Assembly: GCF_004365915.1 (NCBI RefSeq)
Contig: NZ_SODI01000001.1
Coordinates: 2,604,001 to 2,668,000, forward strand
Origin: Cryobacterium psychrophilum
Lineage (GTDB): Bacteria; Actinomycetota; Actinomycetes; Actinomycetales; Microbacteriaceae
Length of the DNA stretch: 64,000 bases
Reading direction: 5' to 3'
This document shows positions 29,716-38,285 of the stretch, in pieces (the first letter of the stretch is position 1; every line of letters starts with the position of its first letter). A program made the translations under genes and the position numbers. A model generated the notes under the pieces. The model had not been told where the DNA came from. It saw nothing but the letters and a program-made list of their open reading frames with translations, and did no database searches.

Positions 29716-31200
29716 ATGTTCACGACGGTGAAGTCCGGAGCTGAGATGGTCGCCCTGCTACTGCAGGCCGGCGAACTCGTCACGGCCGCCCTCGCCGGAG
29801 TGCAATTCAGCCTCCTCGATGAGGACGATGCACTCAGCGTGATGGGCGCGTTGGAGGCCGTGGGGCGTCGGGTGGATGGTGGCCGGATCAGCTCCGCGGC
29901 CCATGTCGGGTTTCGCGCCGATTCCGGCCTCGGGCATGACTCGCTCGCCTGGAAGAACGGATGCCGCGGCAAGTTCGAACTGATCACCGGGGTGACGCGT
30001 ATCTCGAGTAGCGAGGCGAAGCGGCGGATGCGCCTCGGCGGCACCATCACCGGGGTCTCGTCCGCGACCAGCGGCCTGGTCGGGCAGGTTGTGCCGGTGC
30101 TGCACCCCGCCGTCGCCGAGAGTCTGGCCGCTGGGGAACTCGGCATCGACGCCGCCGACGTGATCGTGACCGCACTGGAACAGATTTCGACCCGGGTCGC
30201 CCCCGATGACCTCGACCGGGCCGAACGCGCCCTGGTGGCGTCGGCGACCGGGGCGATCACCCCGGAGACCGAGGGCCTCCCGGGCGCGGGGATCGCGTTC
30301 AGTGCCGACCTCATTCGGGCGCAGGCCCACGAATGGGCGGCGATGCTCGACCCCGATGGGGCCGCGCCGAGCGACGACAAGACCGCCGCGAAGAGCACGT
30401 TCGGGTTCGGGCTCCTGCGGGATGGGCTGTATCCGCTGCGCGGCGGCGTGACGCCCGACCTCCGCGGCGTGATGAACGGCGTGTTCAACACGTTCCTGTC
30501 AGCCCACGCGGCACCGGCGTTCCCGTCGGCGGAGGACCAGGCGCGCCTGGAGGCCGGGGAACTCATCCCCGGCGCCGAAGAAGCCGTCGACGACCGCACC
30601 GGCGGGGAGAAATGCGCCGACATTCTGCGGGCGGTGTTCGAAAAGACCGCCCGAGACCCGAAAACCCCGACCATGGGCGGCGCCGCGCCCGTCGTGATGG
30701 TGCACGTGAACGCCCGCGACCTGAAGAACGGTCGCGGCGTCGGCTGGATCGACGGCGTCGACGCCCCGATCAGCCTCCGCAGCGTAAACCAGCGGCTGTG
30801 CGCGGGCGGCTACCAGCAGGTCATCATCGGCGACGACGGCCACGTACTGCACCTGGCAGCGAAGGAACGATTCTTCAGCCCCGCCCAGCGCCGCGCGATC
30901 GCCGCCCGCGACGGCGGCTGCGTCATCCCCGGCTGCAAAATCGCCGCCGCCTGGTGCGAAGTGCACCACGTGATTCCGTGGCAATCTCAGGGACTTACCG
31001 ACGTGGAAAACGGTGTGCTGTTGTGCTGGTTCCACCACCACACCATTGACACCGCCGGGTGGGACATTCGAATGATCAACGGGAGGCCCCACCTGCGCGG
31101 TCCCGTACTCTTCGACCCCACCCGAACCTGGCGACCAGCCGCCGCACACCGCGCCAACACACCCAGCAGTGACCCGCCGTGGAGCAAATCGAAAGGGTGA
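29716..31200 (+). CDS. DUF222 domain / HNH nuclease protein (13E12-type)
   Basis: A 494-residue protein: the DUF222 domain spans about residues 20-370 and a C-terminal HNH nuclease domain (about 395-445) carries CVIPGCK, EVHHVIPW (H417-H418), ENG and CWFHHHTID, a complete beta-beta-alpha-metal motif. This family, related to mycobacterial 13E12 repeats, is multi-copy in many actinobacterial genomes; its function is unknown and it is not a classical homing endonuclease. It has its own leaderless-type promoter. Confidence 0.88.
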   Translation: MFTTVKSGAEMVALLLQAGELVTAALAGVQFSLLDEDDALSVMGALEAVGRRVDGGRISSAAHVGFRADSGLGHDSLAWKNGCRGKFELITGVTRISSSEAKRRMRLGGTITGVSSATSGLVGQVVPVLHPAVAESLAAGELGIDAADVIVTALEQISTRVAPDDLDRAERALVASATGAITPETEGLPGAGIAFSADLIRAQAHEWAAMLDPDGAAPSDDKTAAKSTFGFGLLRDGLYPLRGGVTPDLRGVMNGVFNTFLSAHAAPAFPSAEDQARLEAGELIPGAEEAVDDRTGGEKCADILRAVFEKTARDPKTPTMGGAAPVVMVHVNARDLKNGRGVGWIDGVDAPISLRSVNQRLCAGGYQQVIIGDDGHVLHLAAKERFFSPAQRRAIAARDGGCVIPGCKIAAAWCEVHHVIPWQSQGLTDVENGVLLCWFHHHTIDTAGWDIRMINGRPHLRGPVLFDPTRTWRPAAAHRANTPSSDPPWSKSKG

Positions 31201-31229
31201 GATCACCGTCCCACGAGCCAGGCCGTCAG

Positions 31230-31235
31230 TAGAAT
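31230..31235 (+). promoter_or_regulatory. -10 box of a probable leaderless transcript (YdeI-like gene)
   Basis: TAGAAT, 7 nt before ATG 31243. The in-frame ATG at 31234 overlaps this box, so it cannot be the start if the box is used. Confidence 0.5.
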
Positions 31236-31242
31236 GATCGCC

Positions 31243-31809
31243 ATGGCTGAGAGAACACCTGAGCGCACTTCTCCCGGTGCGCCTGCCGTCCGCTTTGAAG
31301 CGACACTGCTGACGATCGCTGACCGGCCCATCGTGAAGTTGCCTAAAGAGGCAAGCGCCCAGCTGCCATCCCGCGGCCAGGTGGCGGTCACCGGAATACT
31401 GAACCGCCAAGCCTTCGAGACAGTTCTCGAACCGGATGGGATGCGGGGCCATTGGCTTCAGGTCGACAAAAATGTGCGACAGGCCGTGGCTCTCAGCGTC
31501 GGCGATACGGTGGAGGTTGAACTCCACGTGTCCAAAGCGTGGCCCGAACCCGAGATGCCGAAAGACTTCCAGGAGGCGCTGGCGGGCGCTCCCGACGTCT
31601 CCGAGCTCTGGAGGGACATCACGCCGATGGCGCGCTGGGAATGGGTGCGCTGGATAAACGCCACCAAGAACGTTCAGACTCGCCAGCGGCGCGTCGAGGT
31701 TGGTCTTTTGAAGCTTCGATCTGGCAAGCGACGGCCTTGTTGCTTCGATCTCGCATCCTGCACCGACCCTGAACTGTCGAAGAACGGCAAGCTCATAGAC
31801 GCAGTGTAG
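31243..31809 (+). CDS. YdeI/OmpD-associated family protein with DUF1905 domain
   Basis: A 188-residue protein with an N-terminal DUF1905 small beta-barrel (about 14-90; VRFEATL...GDTVEVELHVS) and a C-terminal YdeI/OmdA domain (about 105-175), whose signature is the FQEAL...WRDITPMARWEWVRWINATKN segment followed by a basic helix. In other bacteria YdeI is linked to stress or peptide tolerance; no mechanism is clear. Start ATG 31243 is set by the -10 box. It converges on the MarR gene. Confidence 0.75.
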   Translation: MAERTPERTSPGAPAVRFEATLLTIADRPIVKLPKEASAQLPSRGQVAVTGILNRQAFETVLEPDGMRGHWLQVDKNVRQAVALSVGDTVEVELHVSKAWPEPEMPKDFQEALAGAPDVSELWRDITPMARWEWVRWINATKNVQTRQRRVEVGLLKLRSGKRRPCCFDLASCTDPELSKNGKLIDAV

Positions 31810-31839
31810 AGAATGTCCATTTCACCGGTTGGTGCACAA

Positions 31840-32331
31840 TCAGTCGAAGCTGAGGCTGAGCTTGCGGAGGAGGGTGGCGAGGCGGTCCTGCTCGCTCGTG
31901 GAGAGGGTGCTCAGCAGCGCGGCCTCGGCGTCCACGAGTCGAGTGATGGCGGCATCCACTCTCGTGAGGCCCCCCGGAGTCATGCCCACGAGGATGCCGC
32001 GACCATCGTGAGGATCGGTGTGGCGAGTGACCAGGCCGCGTTCGACGAGCCCGTTGATGCGGTTGGTCATGGTGCCGCTCGACACGAGCGTCTGCTGCAG
32101 CAGCGACTTGGGGCTGAGCTCGTAGGGTGCGCCGGCCCGGCGCAGCGCGGAAAGCACGTCAAATTCCCAGGATTGCAGTTCTGACCGGGAGAAGGCCGTG
32201 CGGCGGGCCCGGTCGAGGTGCTTGGCCAGGCGGGCCACCCGCGAGAGAACCTGGAGCGGGGCGAAGTCGAGATCCGGTCGTTCGCGCAGCCATGAAACTA
32301 CGATCCGGTCTACTTCATCATGGTCAGGCAT
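31840..32331 (-). CDS. MarR-family transcriptional regulator
   Basis: A 163-residue winged-helix regulator: recognition region SPKSLLQQTLVSSGTMTNRINGLVERGLV, wing DPHDGRGILVGMTPGG, and dimerisation helices at both ends. Family members repress operons for efflux or stress in response to small aromatic ligands. ATG 32331 is preferred to upstream codons because GATAAT (minus strand, 32338-32343) is 6 nt before it. Its target is unknown; no MarR-type site was identified. Confidence 0.85.
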   Translation of the reverse strand: MPDHDEVDRIVVSWLRERPDLDFAPLQVLSRVARLAKHLDRARRTAFSRSELQSWEFDVLSALRRAGAPYELSPKSLLQQTLVSSGTMTNRINGLVERGLVTRHTDPHDGRGILVGMTPGGLTRVDAAITRLVDAEAALLSTLSTSEQDRLATLLRKLSLSFD

Positions 32332-32337
32332 TGCTCC

Positions 32338-32343
32338 ATTATC
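32338..32343 (-). promoter_or_regulatory. -10 box of a probable leaderless transcript (MarR gene)
   Basis: GATAAT on the minus strand, 6 nt before ATG 32331; the gap GGAGCA contains GGAG, but with only 2 nt to the start. Confidence 0.45.
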
Positions 32344-32422
32344 CCGGGTGTGGCCGTGGGGGAGCGTGCGGGCCCCGTCATCTGGCACACTTGAGAGTGT
32401 CGTCAGCTCTCGGCTGACGCCT

Positions 32423-32494
32423 TCCGCCGTGGTGTAATGGCAGCACGACAGCCTTTGGAGCTGTTAGGTCTAGGTTCGAGTCCTGGCGGCGGAG
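32423..32494 (+). tRNA. tRNA-Gln (anticodon UUG)
   Basis: A 72-nt cloverleaf. The acceptor arms TCCGCCG (32423-32429) and CGGCGGA (32487-32493) pair fully, the anticodon arm is ACAGC/GCTGT with loop CTTTGGA and anticodon TTG, and the T-loop is GTTCGAGTC. Discriminator base is G. The CCA end is not encoded. It lies just upstream of glmU, an order also seen in other Microbacteriaceae. A short hairpin (CGTCAGC / GCTGACG, 32401-32418) precedes it. Confidence 0.95.
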
Positions 32495-32535
32495 CACTAT
32501 TTTCTCCCATATGTAAACACGCAGAGGACATCCCC

Positions 32536-33978
32536 GTGACAGACGCCCACCTCGCCATCATCGTGCTCGCCGCCGGCCAGGGCACGCGAATGAAATCCAG
32601 CCTCCCGAAGCTGCTGCACCCGCTGGCCGGGCTCCCCATCGTGAGTCACGTGCTCGCGACGGCTCGCTCGCTCAATGCGGCCCACATCGTGACCGTCGTG
32701 CGCCACGAGCGCGATCGCCTCGTCGCCGTCGTTGCCGAGGAGCTGCCGGAGAGCCTCATCGTCGACCAGGACGAGGTCCCGGGCACCGGCCGCGCCGTGG
32801 AGCAGGCCATCGCCGCTCTGCCCGCCGGGTTTGACGGTGACGTGCTCGTGATCAACGGTGACGTACCCCTGCTGGATGCCGCCACCCTCGCCACCTTCAT
32901 CAACGCGCACCGCTCGAGCGCCGCCGCCGGAACGGTGCTCTCCGCCTTCCCCGACGACTCCACCGGCTATGGACGCATCGTGCGGTCCGCCCAGGGATCG
33001 TTCGACCGCATCGTGGAACAGAAAGACGCCAGCGCCAATGAGCGGGCGATTGACGAGATCAACGCCGGCGTATATCTCTTCGGATTCGCGGCCTTGCGTG
33101 AGCAGCTCGCCCAGCTGACAACCGAGAACGTTCAGGGTGAGAAGTACCTCACCGACGTGATCGGTTTGCTGCGTCAGGCCGGTGCCGAGGTAGCCGCGGT
33201 CCCCGTTGAGGAAGCCTGGCTCGTTGCCGGCATCAACGATCGCGCGCAGCTCAGCGACGCGGCCCTTGCCCTCAACCAACTCATCGTGCGCGGCTGGCAG
33301 CTTGCCGGGGTCACCATCCAGGACCCGGCGACGACGTGGATCGATCTCAAAGCGAAGCTCGCGCCCGACGTCACCATCCTGCCGGGAACCCAGATCCTTG
33401 GTTCCACCGTGGTCGAGACGGGCGCGATCGTCGGCCCTGACACGACCCTTACGGATTGCGAGATCGGTGAGGGAGCGGTCGTGAAGCGCACGGACGCGAC
33501 GCTCGCTGTGATCGCGGCGGGAGCATCCGTTGGCCCGTTCTCGTACCTGCGGCCCGGTACGCTGCTCGGCGCAGACGGCAAGATCGGCGCCTTCGTGGAG
33601 ACCAAGAACGCCACGATCGGTGCGGGCAGCAAGGTGCCGCACCTCAGTTACGTGGGCGACGCCGTGGTGGGTGAGGGATCGAACATCGGCGCTGGAACCA
33701 TCTTCGCCAATTACGACGGTGTAGCCAAGCACCACTCGAACATCGGGTCGCATGTGCGAACCGGGTCACACAACGTCTTCGTGGCGCCGATTACAATTGG
33801 CGATGGAGCATATACGGGAGCGGGTTCGGTCGTTCGAAAGAACGTGCCGGCGGGGGCGCTGGCCATCAACGTTGCACCGCAACGCAACATGGACGGTTGG
33901 GTTCACACCAACCGCCCCGGCACGGCCGCTGATGCGGCCCAGGCCGCAAGCCAGAGAAGTACCGAGAGCGGAGAATAA
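32536..33978 (+). CDS. glmU: Bifunctional GlmU, UDP-GlcNAc synthesis
   Basis: GlmU acetylates glucosamine-1-phosphate and then attaches UMP, giving UDP-GlcNAc for peptidoglycan. The N-terminal uridyltransferase domain (about 1-235) starts with LAAGQGTRMKSSLPKLLH; the C-terminal acetyltransferase is a left-handed beta-helix of hexapeptide repeats (about 260-460), with GAFVETKNATIG, HLSYVGDA and NYDG around the active site. 480 residues. Start GTG 32536 was chosen from homology, with AGAGGA about 8 nt upstream. prs follows directly. Confidence 0.96.
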   Translation: MTDAHLAIIVLAAGQGTRMKSSLPKLLHPLAGLPIVSHVLATARSLNAAHIVTVVRHERDRLVAVVAEELPESLIVDQDEVPGTGRAVEQAIAALPAGFDGDVLVINGDVPLLDAATLATFINAHRSSAAAGTVLSAFPDDSTGYGRIVRSAQGSFDRIVEQKDASANERAIDEINAGVYLFGFAALREQLAQLTTENVQGEKYLTDVIGLLRQAGAEVAAVPVEEAWLVAGINDRAQLSDAALALNQLIVRGWQLAGVTIQDPATTWIDLKAKLAPDVTILPGTQILGSTVVETGAIVGPDTTLTDCEIGEGAVVKRTDATLAVIAAGASVGPFSYLRPGTLLGADGKIGAFVETKNATIGAGSKVPHLSYVGDAVVGEGSNIGAGTIFANYDGVAKHHSNIGSHVRTGSHNVFVAPITIGDGAYTGAGSVVRKNVPAGALAINVAPQRNMDGWVHTNRPGTAADAAQAASQRSTESGE

Positions 33979-34956
33979 GTGTCTGAAATCAAGACCAGCG
34001 GCGATAAGCGACTTGTATTGGTCTCGGGGCGGGCGCATCCACAGCTTGCCGTCGACATCGCCACGGAGCTTGGCTCGGAACTGCTCCAGACCGATGCGCG
34101 CACCTTCGCCAACGGTGAGCTGTACGCACGGTTCGATGAGAGCGTTCGCGGCTCCGACGCGTTCGTCATCCAGTCGCACACGGCGCCGATCAACGAGTGG
34201 TTGATGGAACAGCTCATCATGGTCGACGCCCTCAAGCGCGCCTCGGCGAAGCGGATCACCGTCGTCGCGCCGTTCTATCCCTACGCCAGGCAGGACAAGA
34301 AGGGTCGCGGTCGCGAGCCGATCTCTGCCCGCCTCGTCGCCGACCTGTTCAAGGTTGCCGGAGCCGATCGCATCATGTCGATCGACCTGCACGCCGCACA
34401 GATCCAGGGCTTCTTCGACGGCCCCGTCGACCACCTTTTCGCGATGCCGGTGCTGCTTGAGCACTTCCGCGAGAAGCTCGACCCCGCAACCCTCACCGTT
34501 GTCTCGCCCGACATGGGCCGCGTTCGCGTCGCCGACATCTGGAGTGACCGCCTCGGGGTTCCCCTCGCCATCATCCACAAGCGTCGCGACCCGCTCGTCC
34601 CCAACCGCGTCTCGGTACACGAGATCGTCGGCCAGGTGGAGGGACGTGTCTGCCTGCTCGTCGATGACATGATCGACACCGGCCGCACGATCGCCCTGGC
34701 CGCCGAGGCGCTGCGCGATGCCGGCGCCATCGGCGTTGTCGTCGCTGCCACGCACGCCGTGTTCAGCGACCCGGCCGTTGACATGCTGCAGAACCCCGCC
34801 ATCTCGGCCGTCGTCGTCACCGACACGCTCCCGATCCCGGAGGAGAAGCGCTTCCCCACGCTCACCGTCCTGCCGATCGCCCCGCTGCTGGCGCGTGCGA
34901 TTCACGAGGTCTTCGACGAGGGTTCCGTCACCTCAATGTTTGACGGCGCCGCGTAG
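33979..34956 (+). CDS. prs: Ribose-phosphate pyrophosphokinase (PRPP synthase)
   Basis: Makes PRPP from ribose-5-phosphate and ATP for nucleotides, His and Trp. A 325-residue enzyme with the KGRGREPISARLVA ATP/flexible loop region, DLHAAQIQGFFDGPVDHL, and the PRPP-binding VDDMIDTGRTI motif (about 227-237). GTG 33979 follows the glmU stop without a gap, with GGAG (33970-33973) 5 nt upstream, inside glmU. The glmU-prs pair is a conserved operon in Gram-positive bacteria. Confidence 0.96.
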   Translation: MSEIKTSGDKRLVLVSGRAHPQLAVDIATELGSELLQTDARTFANGELYARFDESVRGSDAFVIQSHTAPINEWLMEQLIMVDALKRASAKRITVVAPFYPYARQDKKGRGREPISARLVADLFKVAGADRIMSIDLHAAQIQGFFDGPVDHLFAMPVLLEHFREKLDPATLTVVSPDMGRVRVADIWSDRLGVPLAIIHKRRDPLVPNRVSVHEIVGQVEGRVCLLVDDMIDTGRTIALAAEALRDAGAIGVVVAATHAVFSDPAVDMLQNPAISAVVVTDTLPIPEEKRFPTLTVLPIAPLLARAIHEVFDEGSVTSMFDGAA

Positions 34957-34971
34957 CCTGCGTTCTCCCTG

Positions 34972-35008
34972 CGGGGGCCGGTCATCGTGCTTCGATGACC
35001 GGCCCCCG
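34972..35008. terminator. Terminator between prs and the patatin gene
   Basis: A perfect 16-bp stem (34972-34987 with 34993-35008) and a 5-nt loop. It lacks a long T-tract. It separates the convergent prs and the last gene of the minus-strand lipid operon and could act in both directions. Confidence 0.8.
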
Positions 35009-35025
35009 TGCTGTGTGTGGCACCG

Positions 35026-36363
35026 CTAGTTTCGACCGAGCACCTTCACGAGTACGCGGCGAATCGCGTCGGCCCGGCTCACGAGTCCATGCGTGCCGAC
35101 CGGCTCGACACTGGCCACGAGGCGCCGCAGACCGCGCACCCCGAGCGTCAGGTCTGAGGAGAGCACGAGGGTGTCCTGCGCGTCGTGCACGGCGAGCTCC
35201 ACCGTGTTCATATCGCCCCAGGCATCCCAGCCGGGGTCGTCCGTCAGGTCCCGTCGGGCGCTCAGGCGCAGCCACGCTCCGTCGTGCAGAATCCGCGCCG
35301 TGTAGGTCACACGCGCCCCGTCGATGTCGACGGCCCCGCCGGCCAGGAAAATTCGTGCGCCCCATGGGGCGTAGTCGAGAAAGCCCGCGAGCTCCGGAAC
35401 GGCCGATTCACCGGGCAGCGGCAGAACGACGGTGACCGACAGGGTCAGTCGCACACCGTGCACCTTGGCGCTGAGCCCTTCGACGTAGCGGATGCCCGGC
35501 GCATGCTCCGTCATGGCGGTGCACGCCGCATCCGCCGGTACACCCGTCGGACTTGCCGCATCCAGGTAGGCACGGGCATCCCGATACCCCATCGCGATGA
35601 GGGAATCGGTGCTGATGCGGCCGAGAAAATACTCGGGATCCAGCGGCAGCGGATGCTGCGGCTTCACCACGTGCAGCACGAAGCGCCGCCCCGCCGCGGC
35701 GGCCTCGGCGAAGTCCGCGAGCAACGCCCCGGTGGCGCTCATCTCGATCATGTGCACGTACTGTTCGAGCGGCCCATCGCCGTAGTAGCCCGTGTTGCCA
35801 ATGCACCACACGAGCCAGATCTCCTCCGCGCCACGACGCAGGGCCTCCGCCACGTTGGCGTCCCTAATCCACACCGCATCGGTGTACACCACGCCGTCGC
35901 GGCGCAGCGGCGTCATGAAAATGGGCAGCGACATTCCTGCGGCGAGCAGCTCGGCGTCGATCTCGCCCGCCTCGAAGGCGATCGATCGCTTGTGCGTGAA
36001 ATCGGCCACGTTGAACGTGCCCGCAATGTCTGTCGAGCGGATGCGGGCCACGTCGATTCCGAGTCCCGGGAACACCTGGTCGCGAATCCCGTCGGCGTCC
36101 CCGAACGCCTGAAGCGACCACGGCCCCTTCAAATACTCCTTCAGCGGCAGCCCCGAGGCAAAGTCGCCCACGTCGAGCGCGCTCCACAGCGCCACCATGT
36201 CGTCGGCGCGAAGCCCGGAGAGCAGCATTGCTGCCGTGAGGATTCCGCCACTCGTTCCGTCGTAATGGTCGAAACTGAGTCCCTCCTCGGTGAGGGCCTT
36301 GACCACCCCGGTCTGCCACGCCACACGCATGCCCCCGCCGGCCAGCACCAGGGATCGTTTCAT
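35026..36363 (-). CDS. Patatin-like phospholipase with extra C-terminal module
   Basis: A 445-residue protein. The patatin domain (about 1-275) has the oxyanion glycines GGGMR (9-13), the nucleophile Ser38 in GTSGG, and the dyad Asp162 in TDAVW (the usual following Gly is Ala here). Predicted activity is lipid acyl hydrolysis. Residues about 290-420 form a beta-rich module found again at the end of the GMC oxidoreductase of the same operon: both have R-x-x-Y, L-x-L-x-x-x-(K/R)-D-(V/L)-T, and G-x-x-x-W-x-D-x-x-T. Start ATG 36363 overlaps the upstream stop (ATGA). Last gene of the operon. Confidence 0.82.
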   Translation of the reverse strand: MKRSLVLAGGGMRVAWQTGVVKALTEEGLSFDHYDGTSGGILTAAMLLSGLRADDMVALWSALDVGDFASGLPLKEYLKGPWSLQAFGDADGIRDQVFPGLGIDVARIRSTDIAGTFNVADFTHKRSIAFEAGEIDAELLAAGMSLPIFMTPLRRDGVVYTDAVWIRDANVAEALRRGAEEIWLVWCIGNTGYYGDGPLEQYVHMIEMSATGALLADFAEAAAAGRRFVLHVVKPQHPLPLDPEYFLGRISTDSLIAMGYRDARAYLDAASPTGVPADAACTAMTEHAPGIRYVEGLSAKVHGVRLTLSVTVVLPLPGESAVPELAGFLDYAPWGARIFLAGGAVDIDGARVTYTARILHDGAWLRLSARRDLTDDPGWDAWGDMNTVELAVHDAQDTLVLSSDLTLGVRGLRRLVASVEPVGTHGLVSRADAIRRVLVKVLGRN

Positions 36364-36800
36364 GATCGGTCGTCGTCTGCAGTGCGCAGCCGCCTCCCGT
36401 AGACAAAGAGCAGCACGGCGGTCGCCAGGTCAAACAGGGCCACGAGCAACGCAATCGGCCCGAAGAGCTCATTGGCGACGCCGATCGACACCGCCACGAC
36501 CGCACCGAACTTCTGCACGCCCGCCCAGAGCACCACATCGCGGTTCGGAACCTGCCGCAGGAGCGACCGGGTGAGCAGCCCGCCCACGACCAGCATGAAC
36601 AGTCCGACGGTGCCGAACAGCTGGGCGGCGAGCGGCGTGGGGCTCGCCCCGAGCAGGACCAGCAGCCCGCGCGGCACCACAATCTCGGCGACGCCGGTGA
36701 TCGCGGTGATCAGGGCGAGAACGACCAGTACGCTCCGCAGCGGATGCTGCCGCAGCCAGTCCCGCACGCTCGTCGGCCGTCGGCTCACTGGCCGGTTCAT
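36360..36800 (-). CDS. Small four-segment membrane protein
   Basis: A 146-residue protein with four predicted membrane helices (about 22-42, 58-78, 86-108 and 110-132) after a basic N-terminus. The TAITGVAEIVVPRGLL and LFGTVGLFMLVVGGLLTRSLL segments resemble DoxX-like or DUF4345-like families, but no firm assignment is possible. It overlaps both neighbours by 4 nt (ATGA), so it belongs to the operon for certain. Role unknown. Confidence 0.75.
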   Translation of the reverse strand: MNRPVSRRPTSVRDWLRQHPLRSVLVVLALITAITGVAEIVVPRGLLVLLGASPTPLAAQLFGTVGLFMLVVGGLLTRSLLRQVPNRDVVLWAGVQKFGAVVAVSIGVANELFGPIALLVALFDLATAVLLFVYGRRLRTADDDRS

Positions 36801-37297
36801 GAGAACGCCGCCGCGAGCTGTCCCTTGTCGACGATGTAGCCCACAATCACGAGCCACAACACCGTGGAACCGTAGAATCGCAGGTCGTTGAGCCACATCC
36901 AGCGCCGGAGCAACGCGCGCAGCTCGTCGACCCCCGCGTACGTGCCGGCTCGAATCTTCTTGTTGATCGGGATGATCAGCACCTGGCCCACGTAGGTCAG
37001 GAAGATGATTCCCGCCACGCACACCCAGCTGAGCCACACGCGCGGGTGGCCCCACTCCGACACCACGAGCACCGCGCCGGCCACCAGCATGAGCGGAACG
37101 ACGAAGGTGAAGAACTTCGTGGCCGCGAGCGTGGGAATGGCGAAGTGAACCGGTTCGGTCTCCGGGGTGAGTCCCCGCCAGGTGGGGTACAGAAAGAACT
37201 TGAGCACCCACATCGTGCCCATGTACATCGTGGCCCCGAAGAGAAAATACAGGGCGTTGACGAGCAGCAGCCACCCGCCGGGTCCGGCTTCACGCAT
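36797..37297 (-). CDS. DUF1772-like membrane protein
   Basis: A 166-residue protein with four predicted membrane helices (about 8-32, 63-80, 88-108 and 142-158). Between helices 1 and 2 is the FFLYPTWRGLTPETEP motif, and the cytosolic loop holds INKKIRAGTYAG...LRALLRRWMWLNDLRFYGS, in line with DUF1772/anthrone-oxygenase-like proteins. Family function is unclear. It starts 7 nt after the decarboxylase-like gene and overlaps the next gene by 4 nt. Confidence 0.7.
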   Translation of the reverse strand: MREAGPGGWLLLVNALYFLFGATMYMGTMWVLKFFLYPTWRGLTPETEPVHFAIPTLAATKFFTFVVPLMLVAGAVLVVSEWGHPRVWLSWVCVAGIIFLTYVGQVLIIPINKKIRAGTYAGVDELRALLRRWMWLNDLRFYGSTVLWLVIVGYIVDKGQLAAAFS

Positions 37298-37304
37298 CGT
37301 GTCC

Positions 37305-38285
37305 TCACATCTCTACGTCGCTGCCGCGGTCGGAGGTGTGCCGTCGAGGCGGCGCGAGCCACTGCTGGCTGTTCGTCAGGTGCACAACGCTCCCCAGGCC
37401 GTCACCGCGGTGACCCGATGCCGCGAGCTCGCTCGTGTCCGCCGTGAGGAACCATCCCTCGTAGTGGTCGTCGAGCACACCGTGCGCCTCGGGCATATAC
37501 GCGGTGAAGAGGGGTTTGCGGGCGACGTGCAGCGTCTTCAACGCCTGAACGCCGGGCGCGTCGCCGAGAACCAGTCGCGCCTGCGCCCGGCGGCCGACCG
37601 CGACATCCGCTCGGGCCTCGAAGTAAATGGAGGACTTCATCAGCTGGCCGCGGAAGGCGCAGTAGTTGACCGCCGCGAGCTTGAGCGGGAGGTTCGTGTG
37701 CGGCGGGCGTTTGATGTCGATCGTGCACCCGTGCATGCCATTGACGGCATACATCGCGGAGACCTTCTTCGGGGTCACGAGGAAGTCGAGGTTGGCCTGG
37801 TGCTTGGGCATGCCCCAGATACCCTTGCCGCCCTTCACGGAGATCTCGGAGCTCACCGGAAGGTCGACCACGTACTGGCCCGTGCCGTAGGTGCCCATAA
37901 GCAGTGCCGGCAGCAGGGGCGGGGCGGGTTTCGACCCGTGCGTCACGGCGATGGCGAGGGAGTACTCGATGTATGTGCCGATGTCGGTGGCGAGATAGTT
38001 GACCACCGTCACAACGAGTAGTCCGCGGCCAAACCCGATGCCGACCGGATGCAGTTCGGTGCCGGGCAGCAGACGAGCGGCCGCTGAACGCCGAATGGGA
38101 AAGGCGGCCATCAGCACGGGGGAATCATCGGAGTTGACCGGCATCGTGTACGGGATACCGTCAACGAGCGCGTGTTGGCCGGTGAGCCGTGCCTGACGTT
38201 CCGGCACGGGAGAGGGCAGACGCAAAAGCGTGCCCTGGAGGAGACCCTGCAGCGAACGGCCCAGGGCCGCGGTGGCGGCGTTCAT
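37305..38285 (-). CDS. Acetoacetate-decarboxylase-like protein
   Basis: A 326-residue protein with an acetoacetate-decarboxylase-like beta-barrel fold: FGRGLLVVTVVNYLATDIGTY, then the characteristic KGGKGIWGMPKH motif (in true decarboxylases a lysine in this area forms the Schiff base), and the HLTNSQQW end. It is longer than the enzyme (about 245 residues), so decarboxylation is not certain and lipid or ketone binding is possible. Start ATG 38285 overlaps the upstream stop by 4 nt. Confidence 0.65.
   Translation of the reverse strand: MNAATAALGRSLQGLLQGTLLRLPSPVPERQARLTGQHALVDGIPYTMPVNSDDSPVLMAAFPIRRSAAARLLPGTELHPVGIGFGRGLLVVTVVNYLATDIGTYIEYSLAIAVTHGSKPAPPLLPALLMGTYGTGQYVVDLPVSSEISVKGGKGIWGMPKHQANLDFLVTPKKVSAMYAVNGMHGCTIDIKRPPHTNLPLKLAAVNYCAFRGQLMKSSIYFEARADVAVGRRAQARLVLGDAPGVQALKTLHVARKPLFTAYMPEAHGVLDDHYEGWFLTADTSELAASGHRGDGLGSVVHLTNSQQWLAPPRRHTSDRGSDVEM

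Noticed and set aside
29483..29731. Short plus-strand gene in the intergenic region
   Set aside because: The product is Gly/Arg/Ala-rich with no domain, no start signal and runs into the promoter and start of the DUF222 gene.
29716..31200. DUF222/HNH gene as a homing endonuclease or mobile element
   Set aside because: No intron, intein or interrupted host gene, and no transposase. DUF222/HNH genes are usually stand-alone chromosomal genes. The flanking inverted repeat lies on one side only.
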